Origin: Desmonostoc geniculatum HA4340-LM1
Lineage (GTDB): Bacteria > Cyanobacteriota > Cyanobacteriia > Cyanobacteriales > Nostocaceae
NCBI GenBank assembly: GCA_019359545.1
Contig: JAHHHB010000009.1
Span: 1-64,000, forward strand
Reading direction: 5' to 3'
Length of the DNA stretch: 64,000 nt
Shown here: positions 1 to 7,246 of the stretch, piece by piece
How the letters are laid out: each line of letters starts with the position of its first letter
How positions within the stretch are numbered: position 1 is the stretch's first letter
Notes under the pieces: model-generated
The model's input: only the letters and a program-made list of their open reading frames with translations
The model's database searches: none
What the model was told of the DNA's origin: nothing
Translations under genes and position numbers: made by a program

Positions 1-150
1 TGCCCCCCTGCCCCCCTGCCCCCCTGCCCCCCTGCCCCCCTGCCCCCCTGCCCCCCTGCCCCCCTGCCCCCCTGCCCCCCTGCCCCCCTGCCCCCCTGCC
101 CCCCTGCCCCCCTGCCCCCCTGCCCCCTGCCCCCCTGCCCCCCTGCCCCT
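1..150. repeat. Tandem array of the octamer TGCCCCCC
   Basis: About 18-19 near-perfect copies of TGCCCCCC run from the left edge to about 150, with one 7-base unit near 121-127. The array then decays into CCCATGCCCCATGCCC-like sequence up to about 210. It may continue left of the window. It is strongly strand-asymmetric (C-rich on +). Simple octamer or heptamer arrays of this kind are typical of heterocystous cyanobacterial intergenic DNA. It lies just upstream of the PhoD-like gene and could affect its expression by length change, which is an inference. Confidence 0.95.
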
Positions 151-228
151 CCGCACCTCTGCCTCTTGTGCCCCATGCCCCATGCCCAATGCCCCATGCC
201 TAATGCCCAAGATTATTTATCTGTTGTA

Positions 229-2592
229 ATGAAGTACCAAGTTGGAGATGAGTTTTTCCAAAGACTACCACTAATTTTGACAGGGCCAATTCTCAAACAT
301 ACTGAACCTGAATCGGTAACGGTATGGGTGGCGCTCAAACAGTCTTGTCAGGTTGAACTCAAGGTTTATGACACAACAAATGATGGTGAAGTACTGGGAA
401 ATTGCTTATTGTCAGAGGAACGCTCTACTATTGCGTTGGGCAAGTATCTTCATGTTGTTGCTGTCACGGCTCGATCTACAGTTGGACATCGCCTAACTAG
501 CAATAGCATCTACGCATATGACCTCCTGTTGACTGCCGCTAACCAGGCTCCGCAAACGCTACAACAAGCATTATGCTCAAACTCCTATCCTACGGCTAGC
601 ATCAGCTACTTTGAGCATCAAAAACCAACCTTTGCTCTACCGCCTAGTCGTCTCGAAGATTTGCAAATTGTCCATGCTTCCTGTCGTAAGCCTCATGGTT
701 CTGGGTTTGATGCCCTACCGATTCTCGATCGCTTAATTGAGGCATCTGCAAATCAAGCCCAGCGCCGCCCTCACCAGCTATTCCTCACCGGGGATCAAAT
801 TTACGGTGATGATGTAGCAGATCCGTCGCTGTGGGTTGCCAGTACTCTTGGGGATGCCCTGCTGGGTTGGGAAGAACAATTGCCTGTGGGTGGAATGTAC
901 TGCACTCCCCAGGAATTGCCCCCCGGAGAACGGGCTGGAGTTGCTACAAATGAAGCCGGCTTGACCGCAGGATTACATAATAAATCTGAGAAAGTCGCCA
1001 GTCATCTCCTGAGCCTGGGGGAGTATTGCGCTACTTATTTATTAACGTGGTCACCAGTGTGCTGGCCAGTGGTATTTCCTAAAGGACGCCAAGTAACACG
1101 CGATCGCCGCGCCATCAAAAACTGGAACCGGGCAGTCCGGGATTTACGGCAATTCATTTATACACTGGGGAAAGTGCGTCGCGCCCTTGCCAATATTCCC
1201 GTGTACACTATCTTTGACGATCATGATGTCACTGATGACTGGAATTTGAACCAAGCTTGGTGTTTGCGAGTCCTGGGGCGTCCCTTGGGGCGGCGAGTTG
1301 TGCAAAATGCGCTGTTAGCTTACACGGTGTTTCAAGGGTGGGGCAATACACCAGGGCAATTTGAAATCGGTCAACCAGGGGAAAAACTGCTGGCTGCTGC
1401 ACAAACTTGGTCGGCTTCCCAAGGAACGGATACAAAAGCTGATGAGGCGATCGCCCGTTATGTTGGTATGCCACCCAACGATCCCCACACAGGCTTACCT
1501 CTGTTAGTCCGAGACGGTTCAGTGTTCATTTTGGCTCGATATCCTGAAACACTTACTTGGAACTACATAGTCCAGAGCGATTGTCATGAAGTGATTGTTT
1601 TGGATACACGAACTTGGCGGGGTTACCCAGCCGATCAAAAAGCGATGTCTACGACGGGCTACGCCTACGCTCCACCGATGCTGCTATGTCCAAAAGCCTT
1701 TGAGCAACAACTAGTTTTGCCTTTACAAAAAATAGCTGAAGAAACTCAGATTCAAGCCACATTTGTAATTGCACCTACTAATGTATTTGGTTCACAAGTG
1801 ATTGATTGGATTCACCATTGGAATTTACAACAAGAGAAAGTCTTCTCCACAGATGTTGGTGATGCTTGGAACATCAACGTTGAAGCATTGGCAAAATTCC
1901 TCAACACTTTGTTTGGGCAACGTCAACAAGTGATTATTTTGTCTGGAGATATTCACTACAGTTTTGCAGCTCGTTTGTCTTATGCACGTACCGATTCTCA
2001 ATTGCGATCGGTTTTAGTACAGCTAACTTCTAGTGCCATCAAAAATGAAGAACCAATAACGCAGTTGATTCATACACGAATGAAAGATTGGTTATTAGCA
2101 GAAAAGCTGCGATATTGGATTGGATGGATGAATCCAGCCAATATGGTAGAAATTTCTGACAAAAAATTACACCATGATGGCTTCACTGCCAAACGCTACC
2201 CCAATAGTCGGCTAAGGCAACGCCAGGAATTAACTGACCCTGATTGGTATTGTGTGCTGGAATGGATAATGCGACAAAGCGCTCAAACTTCTAACTGCAC
2301 AGCAGATTTGTCATCATTTATAGCTCCTTGGAAACGAGCGAAAATTGCTAAAAGGCGATGTTTACAACCCCTAATGTTTTGGAAATTTCGCTGGTTTCAA
2401 GAAGGGCGAGAAGTCGTTGGATTAAATAACTTAGGTTTGGTTCAGTTTGAGTTGCCAGATGCGGGTAGTTCTTATCAAATTATTCAAGATTCCTACTGGT
2501 TTTCGTCTTGGTATCCAACCCAAATTGTTTATAGTCGTTTTGCAACTGAATTAACAGCCAATCAATCATTGTTGGGGAATTTTAGATTTTAG
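229..2592 (+). CDS. PhoD-like metallophosphatase (alkaline phosphatase D family)
   Basis: Probable phosphodiester/phosphomonoester hydrolase of the PhoD-like metallophosphatase fold, 787 residues from the start chosen here. Metal-binding motifs are visible: GDQIYGDD at about residues 188-195, FDDHD at about 329-333 and SGDIH at about 572-576, in the order and spacing expected for the two-metal site. The frame is open upstream to 166, but those residues (MPHAQCPMPNAQ) are only the translated end of the tandem array, so ATG 229 is preferred. There is no clear signal peptide after that start. The 90-residue C-terminal part (WFQEGREVVGLNNLG) is of the type seen in cyanobacterial members. The substrate cannot be read from sequence. 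The gene stands alone; a foldback element follows 10 bases after the stop. Confidence 0.85.
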   Translation: MKYQVGDEFFQRLPLILTGPILKHTEPESVTVWVALKQSCQVELKVYDTTNDGEVLGNCLLSEERSTIALGKYLHVVAVTARSTVGHRLTSNSIYAYDLLLTAANQAPQTLQQALCSNSYPTASISYFEHQKPTFALPPSRLEDLQIVHASCRKPHGSGFDALPILDRLIEASANQAQRRPHQLFLTGDQIYGDDVADPSLWVASTLGDALLGWEEQLPVGGMYCTPQELPPGERAGVATNEAGLTAGLHNKSEKVASHLLSLGEYCATYLLTWSPVCWPVVFPKGRQVTRDRRAIKNWNRAVRDLRQFIYTLGKVRRALANIPVYTIFDDHDVTDDWNLNQAWCLRVLGRPLGRRVVQNALLAYTVFQGWGNTPGQFEIGQPGEKLLAAAQTWSASQGTDTKADEAIARYVGMPPNDPHTGLPLLVRDGSVFILARYPETLTWNYIVQSDCHEVIVLDTRTWRGYPADQKAMSTTGYAYAPPMLLCPKAFEQQLVLPLQKIAEETQIQATFVIAPTNVFGSQVIDWIHHWNLQQEKVFSTDVGDAWNINVEALAKFLNTLFGQRQQVIILSGDIHYSFAARLSYARTDSQLRSVLVQLTSSAIKNEEPITQLIHTRMKDWLLAEKLRYWIGWMNPANMVEISDKKLHHDGFTAKRYPNSRLRQRQELTDPDWYCVLEWIMRQSAQTSNCTADLSSFIAPWKRAKIAKRRCLQPLMFWKFRWFQEGREVVGLNNLGLVQFELPDAGSSYQIIQDSYWFSSWYPTQIVYSRFATELTANQSLLGNFRF

Positions 2593-2601
2593 AGACGATT
2601 T

Positions 2602-3050
2602 GTAGGGTAGCACAGCTGTCATAGGTGTCAACTTAACGTGAAACTCTTGTGAAGACGTGATATTGAGTTCATTCACTTACCGTTACTCACCGTGTTACCC
2701 CACCCTAACCCTCCCCGTATGTATTGGGGAGGGAACTAGATTTCTTTTTCCCCCCTTTATAAGGGCAGGGCCGTTTCATTCGCTAGTCTGTGAGATTTGT
2801 CAAGGGGATATTCTCACGCAAAGACGCAAAGGCGCAAAGAAAAACAACATTATTTGGGCTTGAAGACGCAAAATTTTTTGCCCTAATTGTACGCTTGCCC
2901 TAAATTTTGATTTCTTTGACCCTTGCAATTTTAACCATTTTAGGGAATGAAACAGCCCTGCTTTATAAGGGGGGATTAAGGGGGGTAAAACGTATGTGGG
3001 ACTAAGGTTTGAGCTTAAGTTGACACCTATGCACAGTTGTGCTGGCCTAC
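2602..3050. mobile_element. Foldback element with ~36-bp terminal inverted repeats (family A, copy 1)
   Basis: The left end reads GTAGGGTAGCACAGCTGT then CATAGGTGTCAACTTAA. The right end, reverse-complemented, reads GTAGGCCAGCACAACTGT then GCATAGGTGTCAACTTAA. Inside are a CCCTCCCC/GGGGAGGG hairpin and a TTTATAAGGGGGGATTAAG tract. A second copy with the same ends and interior order is at 40063-40289. There is no coding capacity for a transposase. The structure is that of a MITE or other non-autonomous foldback element; the mobilising enzyme is unknown. This copy is longer because another element sits inside it. A piece of the same interior (TTGAGTTCATTCGCTTACCG and following) also lies at 9131-9184. 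Confidence 0.8.
2764..2960. mobile_element. Second small element nested inside the foldback element
   Basis: The ends are GGCAGGGCCGTTTCATTC (left) and GAATGAAACAGCCCTG (right), inverted copies of each other. The segment is flanked by CTTTATAAG on both sides (2755-2763 and 2961-2969), matching the uninterrupted TTTATAAGG of the copy at 40 kb. That comparison directly defines a ~197-bp insertion with a 9-bp target duplication. The interior carries the common CGCAAAGGCGCAAAG repeat. No protein is encoded. Confidence 0.75.
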
Positions 3051-3277
3051 TATGGAATATTTTTTTCCTTGGAACTCCCTTGTAGAAAATAAGTCCGTAG
3101 TTGAAGCTCAAAGTTACAAAGTTAAGGCTCAGAACTTGGATGTTGGAGTTAAAAGCACGACATTCCGAGTTCTGAGTTTAATTTTTGGAGTTCAGAAGCT
3201 CAACGTTTCAGCAAAAGGGTGTAACTTCCGAGTTCAGAAGCTCAATTTTGGTGTTCTAATCATTAAAATTTGAGAAT
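3051..3277. repeat. Degenerate direct repeats (GAGTTCAGAAGCTCAA-type)
   Basis: Units such as GGAGTTCAGAAGCTCAACG and CGAGTTCAGAAGCTCAATT recur with looser copies between 3100 and 3260. No gene is recognised here. An open frame across the region (3037-3273) merely translates the repeat (FGVQKLNV, FRVQKLNF). Confidence 0.55.
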
Positions 3278-3391
3278 GTGTGGAGTCAATTCAATAGAAT
3301 CATCCCAACAAAGCATAATTTAGATGAAATTGCAAGTGTATTTGTTGACTTTGCCAAGAAACAAAAGTTTTCCTTTTGGCGGGAGGGTTAG
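3278..3391 (+). other. Short unassigned reading frame just before the Uma2 gene
   Basis: From GTG 3278 the frame reads 37 codons (including KHNLDEIASVFVDFAKKQKF) and stops 3 bases before the Uma2 start. The peptide has a protein-like composition and could be a tiny gene co-transcribed with the nuclease, or the tail of a decayed gene, because stops lie immediately upstream. The GGGAGGG that serves as ribosome-binding site of the next gene lies inside its last codons. I do not recognise a family. Confidence 0.25.
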
Positions 3392-3394
3392 ACA

Positions 3395-4042
3395 ATGAGT
3401 GATTTACAAACCCAGTTACCCACAGATACATGGATTTACACTTCTTGGGAGGAGTATGAGCAGATAGTCAGCAACTTGCTCAACCAGAAGGGAAAAAGCT
3501 ACTACTACAAAGGACACATGAGGCTGGAGATGCCACCAGTTAGTTTTGATCATGGCAAAGACCATGTGGTAATTATTTTTGCTGTAACCCTATTTGTGAC
3601 GATTAAAGGGATTCTAGCCACAGGCTTAGACACCACGACTTTTCGTAAAACTGGCGTTCAGGATTGTCAGCCCGATGTGGCGTATTACCTCAGAGAACGC
3701 GCCCAAACGATCCCAGCAGGTACAGGAATTGTTAACCTCGATCGCTACCCCGCACCGGATTTAGTGATTGAGATTGCGAAAACATCTTTGCTGGATGACT
3801 TGGGTACAAAGCGATCGCTTTATGAAGAATTGGGTGTTGCTGAATATTGGGTAGTGGATGTCCAAAATGCCCAAATCATTGCCTATGCTATGGCAGAGCA
3901 GGGTAGTAAACGTATCCAAGAATCACAGGTATTGCCGGGATTGGCGATCGCTATTTTAGAAGAAGCCTTACGCCGAAGTCGTGAAATGAGTCAATCTGAA
4001 GTTGGGGCTTGGTTATTGAGCCAGTTTCATAAAATTGTCTAG
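3395..4042 (+). CDS. Uma2-family restriction-endonuclease-fold protein (DUF820)
   Basis: A 215-residue member of the Uma2 (DUF820) family, which is greatly expanded in cyanobacteria and has a PD-(D/E)XK nuclease fold. Visible motifs are QPD at residues 92-94, APDLVIEIAKTS with the candidate catalytic D122, E126 and K129, and the conserved VAEYWVVD near 148-155. Length and start are normal for the family; GGGAGGG 7 bases upstream is a good ribosome-binding site. The biological role of these proteins is unsettled (defence, mobile-element related, or repair). No partner gene is recognisable except the short frame directly upstream. Confidence 0.85.
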   Translation: MSDLQTQLPTDTWIYTSWEEYEQIVSNLLNQKGKSYYYKGHMRLEMPPVSFDHGKDHVVIIFAVTLFVTIKGILATGLDTTTFRKTGVQDCQPDVAYYLRERAQTIPAGTGIVNLDRYPAPDLVIEIAKTSLLDDLGTKRSLYEELGVAEYWVVDVQNAQIIAYAMAEQGSKRIQESQVLPGLAIAILEEALRRSREMSQSEVGAWLLSQFHKIV

Positions 4043-4084
4043 CTTTTAAATCTTTAACAGAAAGAAGACGAACATAATGTGACC

Positions 4085-4285
4085 AAGGTAAGGGAAATCC
4101 TTGAGCTAAAGCCGATAAATCCAATTGCCCAGACGGTGCCTTGTCATAATTGCATTGACTGAACGAGCGGCTGCACGGCGAGATGATTCCAGGAGTTGAA
4201 TTAAATCAGTTAAAGTGTTTTCATAACCGTTAATCACAATGTCTTTTTCACCTGTAATTTTCTGTTTTAAAAATTAGTCTATTGT
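4085..4285 (-). pseudogene. Decayed N-terminus of a DUF1016/YhcG-type PDDEXK nuclease gene
   Basis: Read on the minus strand, this stretch gives GYENTLTDLIQLLESSRRAA followed by ARSVNAIMT. That closely resembles the N-terminal helix of YhcG/DUF1016 proteins (LLESARRxAARxVNxxMTxTYWEIGRRIVE). After the MT the frame shifts: the expected tryptophan/isoleucine motif reappears in another frame as VWAIGFIG. No start codon precedes the fragment (an in-frame TAA lies upstream) and nothing matching the nuclease domain follows. Only this fragment remains of the gene. Family assignment is from memory of the motif and should be checked. Confidence 0.6.
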
Positions 4286-4363
4286 GTGATTTTACGACTT
4301 ATCGAATAACTCTTATTAAGATATTTAGCAATCTGATTTTGATTGTCAAAATTGCAAAGCGCC

Positions 4364-4394
4364 GATCCCCGACTTCTTAAATAAGTCGGGGATC
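4364..4394. repeat. Dispersed palindrome GATCCCCGACTTC...GTCGGGGATC
   Basis: A 31-bp near-perfect palindrome. The same palindrome with a slightly different centre occurs at 5513-5543, so it is a dispersed hairpin repeat, not a terminator belonging to one gene. Confidence 0.8.
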
Positions 4395-4464
4395 ATGTTG
4401 AACGCGAATGATTCAGGATTGCTATTTTACGCAGAGACGCAACTTTACCCGCATCTCTACAATA

Positions 4465-4645
4465 GACCTCTTGCAAAAGTCCCTAACACCGCACCTCCAA
4501 CCCCTCCCCTCGATGTACACACAAGTCGAATTACCCCCCTTAGTCCCCCCTTTCCAAGGGGGGAAAAAAGAAATCTAGTTCCCTCCCCAATACATACGGG
4601 GAGGGTTAGGGTGGGGTTCTTTATTTTTGATTTATGCAAGAGGTC
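4465..4645. mobile_element. Small inverted-repeat element flanked by TA (IS630/Tc1-like MITE)
   Basis: The ends are GACCTCTTGCAAAAG and, inverted on the right, GACCTCTTGCATAAA, directly flanked by TA at 4463-4464 and 4646-4647. A duplicated TA is the known target signature of IS630/Tc1-family transposases, so this is probably a non-autonomous relative. The interior contains the CCCTCCCC...GGGGAGGG hairpin seen in family A. There is no transposase gene. Confidence 0.7.
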
Positions 4646-4663
4646 TAATGTGTTTGCATAGTC

Positions 4664-5410
4664 TTATTCTGCGTTCACAAATTCCAAATATCCGTTGCTG
4701 AGTTCTTTCACCGCCAACTCATAAAATTGTTTACCGTGTTCTGGCGTTGCTAAAGCCGGATTTGATCCCATGCGTCCATCTGGATAACGCACTCGAAAGT
4801 CTGCTGCACTATAAATCCTGTGTCCCCTTGCAACTTCTGGTGAAAGGGGTGCTTGCTTAATCGCTTCTGGATAAACGTATTGGGTGAGGGCTACTTCGCT
4901 TGGGGTTGCGTGAGAACCTTCTTGATCCCCATATAATTCTTTAGCTAGTTTATATACTGAACTGCACATAAACCAGTTAGCCACTTGACATTGTACTTGT
5001 TGGGCATTGGCAATGTGCAAATCTTCTAAATGAGCGTAAGTTTCCGAGAAAGCGGCTTTGAGGGTGGCGATGTTACCGCCGTGTCCGTTGATAAAGTAGA
5101 ACTTGGTAAAACCAGCTTTGGCTAAACAGGTTACATAATCTCGCGCTACTTGAATTAAAGTACTGGGGCGCAGACTGATTGTGCCAGGGAAAGCAGTATG
5201 GTGCAGTGCCATCCCAACATTGATTGTAGGGGCAACGATCGCTCCAGTTGCATCACCGACACCACGAGCGATCGCTTCTGCACAAATAGCATCAGTACCA
5301 ATTAATCCCGTTGGTCCATGTTGTTCTGTGGAACCAATGGGAAAAATAATACCCTTTGATTGCTGTAAATAAGTTTCGACTTCTTGCCAAGTACTTAAAT
5401 GTAGTAACAT
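4664..5410 (-). CDS. Creatininase-family metal-dependent amidohydrolase
   Basis: A 248-residue protein of the creatininase/creatinine amidohydrolase family. Conserved metal-ligand motifs are GSTEQHG (residues 26-32, with E29 and H31), the Asp of GTDA (D39) and NGHGGN (H110). ATG 5410 is preferred over the more upstream in-frame codon at 5452 because the family begins at the LSTWQEVE segment and AGAGGA lies upstream. Family members hydrolyse creatinine or act on small cyclic amides, for example in cofactor and riboflavin-related degradation; the substrate here is unknown. The gene is monocistronic, with foldback repeats on both sides. Confidence 0.85.
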   Translation of the reverse strand: MLLHLSTWQEVETYLQQSKGIIFPIGSTEQHGPTGLIGTDAICAEAIARGVGDATGAIVAPTINVGMALHHTAFPGTISLRPSTLIQVARDYVTCLAKAGFTKFYFINGHGGNIATLKAAFSETYAHLEDLHIANAQQVQCQVANWFMCSSVYKLAKELYGDQEGSHATPSEVALTQYVYPEAIKQAPLSPEVARGHRIYSAADFRVRYPDGRMGSNPALATPEHGKQFYELAVKELSNGYLEFVNAE

Positions 5411-5512
5411 TTTTGATGATTTTCCTCTGATAAGGCATCTTCTGTGATTCAACTTCTATTAATACAATTATGAAGTTGCTTTGGTTTTAGTGATGGCGAT
5501 CGACAAACCATA

Positions 5513-5543
5513 GATCCCCGACTTCTTTAAGAAGTCGGGGATC
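5513..5543. repeat. Second copy of the GATCCCCGACTTC palindrome; gene-free stretch 5411-5763
   Basis: A perfect hairpin repeat matching 4364-4394. The rest of the 350-bp stretch holds a GAATTCTGAATTCT repeat fragment near 5655-5672 and nothing else recognisable. Confidence 0.8.
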
Positions 5544-5763
5544 TTACTTACAGCAGATTTCAAGTTATTGAAGTAGACAAGCCAAGAAAAGCTAGCCAAG
5601 TATAAAGCCTGTTTTACTCCTGTTACCGCAGCTAGGCGTAGCCCATTCTGACCTCTGAATTCTGAATTCTACTGTATTTCTCACCAATTATTTAGGATTG
5701 ACTTATAAAATATTGCTTTTCTAGATCGTCAAGAAAACAAATGGTATCAATCTCTAATCTTGA

Positions 5764-6036
5764 TTAATCAAAGTAATAATGTTTTTTTACGTTACTTTTA
5801 ATTTCCCATATGCAAGACATACCAGAGGGAAAAATTACCAAATCGCCTTCACCCATTTGTACTGGCTGTCCACCATCAGGAGTAACAACTACATCACCTT
5901 CCAAAAAGTAGCAAGTTTCTTGAGAATCATAAGTCCAAGGGAATTTTGAAACTTCCTTTTTCCAAATTGCCCATTTAGACACACCCAATTGTTCGAGACG
6001 TTGTTGACTGGGTTGATGCTCAACTTGAATTTCCAT
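5764..6036 (-). CDS. Small cupin-domain protein (DUF861/EutQ-like)
   Basis: A 90-residue single-domain cupin. The sequence ETCYFLEGDVVVTPDGG, followed by GDLVIFPSGMSCIWEI, matches the two cupin halves of the DUF861 group (related to ureidoglycine aminohydrolase and EutQ). The usual metal-binding histidines are largely replaced (C and Y positions in ETCYFLEG), so it may bind a ligand or have no metal. It is next to, and on the same strand as, the Mo-nitrogenase-family gene (22-bp gap), suggesting co-transcription. The specific function is unknown. Confidence 0.8.
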   Translation of the reverse strand: MEIQVEHQPSQQRLEQLGVSKWAIWKKEVSKFPWTYDSQETCYFLEGDVVVTPDGGQPVQMGEGDLVIFPSGMSCIWEIKSNVKKHYYFD

Positions 6037-6058
6037 ACAGTGTTTTCTCTAGTATTCT

Positions 6059-6418
6059 TCAGCAGTAGGACTGGATATCCTCTCCACACTGATCTACTAA
6101 ATAACACAAAGCGCGAAAACGCAAGCCTATAAGTTCGTCATAAAGGGGATTGAGCTTGCACATTGGGGGAATGTGACCTATTATCCGACCAAAAAGCATG
6201 ATATCACGCTCAAATGGACACTGGGCAGGAATCAGTTTAGCGATAAACTTGGCCAATTTGCGATTCTGAATCTCGATTTTGTCGAGCCATTGACGTAATG
6301 GTTGCAGTAAATCTAATTTCCGCACAGCAAATTGTTTTTTAGTACCTGCTGGATTACTTTCTTGTAAAGGGCTAATAAAAGCAGGTAGAAAAATTCGCCG
6401 ATGATTTGTTTTAAGCAT
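6059..6418 (-). CDS. Mo-dependent nitrogenase family protein (Mo_nitro_C domain)
   Basis: The signature CPFERDIMLFG, followed by HIPPMCKLNPLYD and LIGLRFRALCYL, is that of the cyanobacterial 'Mo-dependent nitrogenase, C-terminal' family. These are small stand-alone proteins found almost only in cyanobacteria, despite a name that comes from a fused homologue. ATG 6418 gives 119 residues; a TTG at 6430 is in frame with an AAGG nearer to it, so the start is uncertain by four codons. It precedes the cupin gene on the same strand. The role is not established; a direct part in nitrogenase catalysis should not be assumed. Confidence 0.85.
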   Translation of the reverse strand: MLKTNHRRIFLPAFISPLQESNPAGTKKQFAVRKLDLLQPLRQWLDKIEIQNRKLAKFIAKLIPAQCPFERDIMLFGRIIGHIPPMCKLNPLYDELIGLRFRALCYLVDQCGEDIQSYC

Positions 6419-6430
6419 GGTTTTGAGCAA

Positions 6431-7246
6431 GGTTTGCCTTGTGTAGATGAACTATTTGCCAACTTGGAATGCTGCGCTGTAATTTGTCTGGACAATTTGC
6501 ATTATGCTTGGAAATCAAAGGTCAATTCAGCAGAATGCAAATAACTTACATGCATCTTTGGGGGGAAATAGTTTGATTAATTGTTATTTAAACCCACCAA
6601 ATGTTCGAGAACTGTCCCGTTAAATACAAAATAACAAAGAAAATATAAAAATTGCATTTCTTTAACTTATTGATTGCTAATGGCAAAGATAGCAATTTTA
6701 TATCTAAAATATAAAACCTTGGTGACAAAACCGCCTAGTATCTGGAGATGTACTTTCAGGAAGAAAAACAAAGCTTTGCTGTGACTGTATATACACTCCG
6801 CTAGGATTAGCGCCTACTATCTATAGATATTATGGTGCTGAATATTCAGTCATTTGTCCGATCTACTACACAAGGTAACCTAGATATTATCTAATAAGTG
6901 GCAGAAAATCCTTTGATAAGTTGAAACTAAGATCTACGAGTGCCATATCACAACACAGCACAGTTGGTGAAATTAAAATGGGGACTGGGGCAGTGGTATT
7001 TCAAACTAAAGATTATACCAATAAATTCAAACAATCTTTGCAACACATCGATCATTTTTCGGATAGCACAGCTGTGCTATCCTACCCAATGTATTTGTCG
7101 CATTATTTTTTTCATTGGAAGTCCCTTATCCCAAATCCGAGGGTTGAAGACCCCTACGTCTATACGTAGCGTATTTTCAGTCGGGGTTGAAATCCCCGAT
7201 TGAAAATGTCTTTCATTTTGAATTTTGAATTTTGAATTTTGAATTG
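6431..7246. other. Gene-free stretch with a partial foldback element
   Basis: No convincing gene is present; the two open frames at 6921-7203 cross a repeat. At 7061-7083 lies the palindrome GGATAGCACAGCTGTGCTATCC and, at 7115-7131, TTCATTGGAAGTCCCTT. Both are features of the AGGGACTTCCAA family found complete at 21811-22010 and 27869-27993, so this may be a one-ended remnant. A GAATTTTGAATTTTGAATT tract lies at 7219-7244. Confidence 0.6.

Noticed and set aside
1-150. CRISPR-like array
   Set aside because: The repeats are contiguous octamers without spacers; no cas genes are in the window.
166-228. Upstream extension of the PhoD-like protein (MCPMPHAQ...)
   Set aside because: The residues only translate the degenerating tandem array; family-like sequence begins after ATG 229.
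6059-6418. Nitrogenase structural gene
   Set aside because: The protein is the small Mo_nitro_C-type family member; it has none of the NifD/NifK/NifH cluster ligands and there are no nif genes around it.
6921-7203. Two overlapping open frames of 82 and 87 codons
   Set aside because: They run through a palindrome and a partial inverted-repeat element, have no ribosome-binding site and no recognisable motif.
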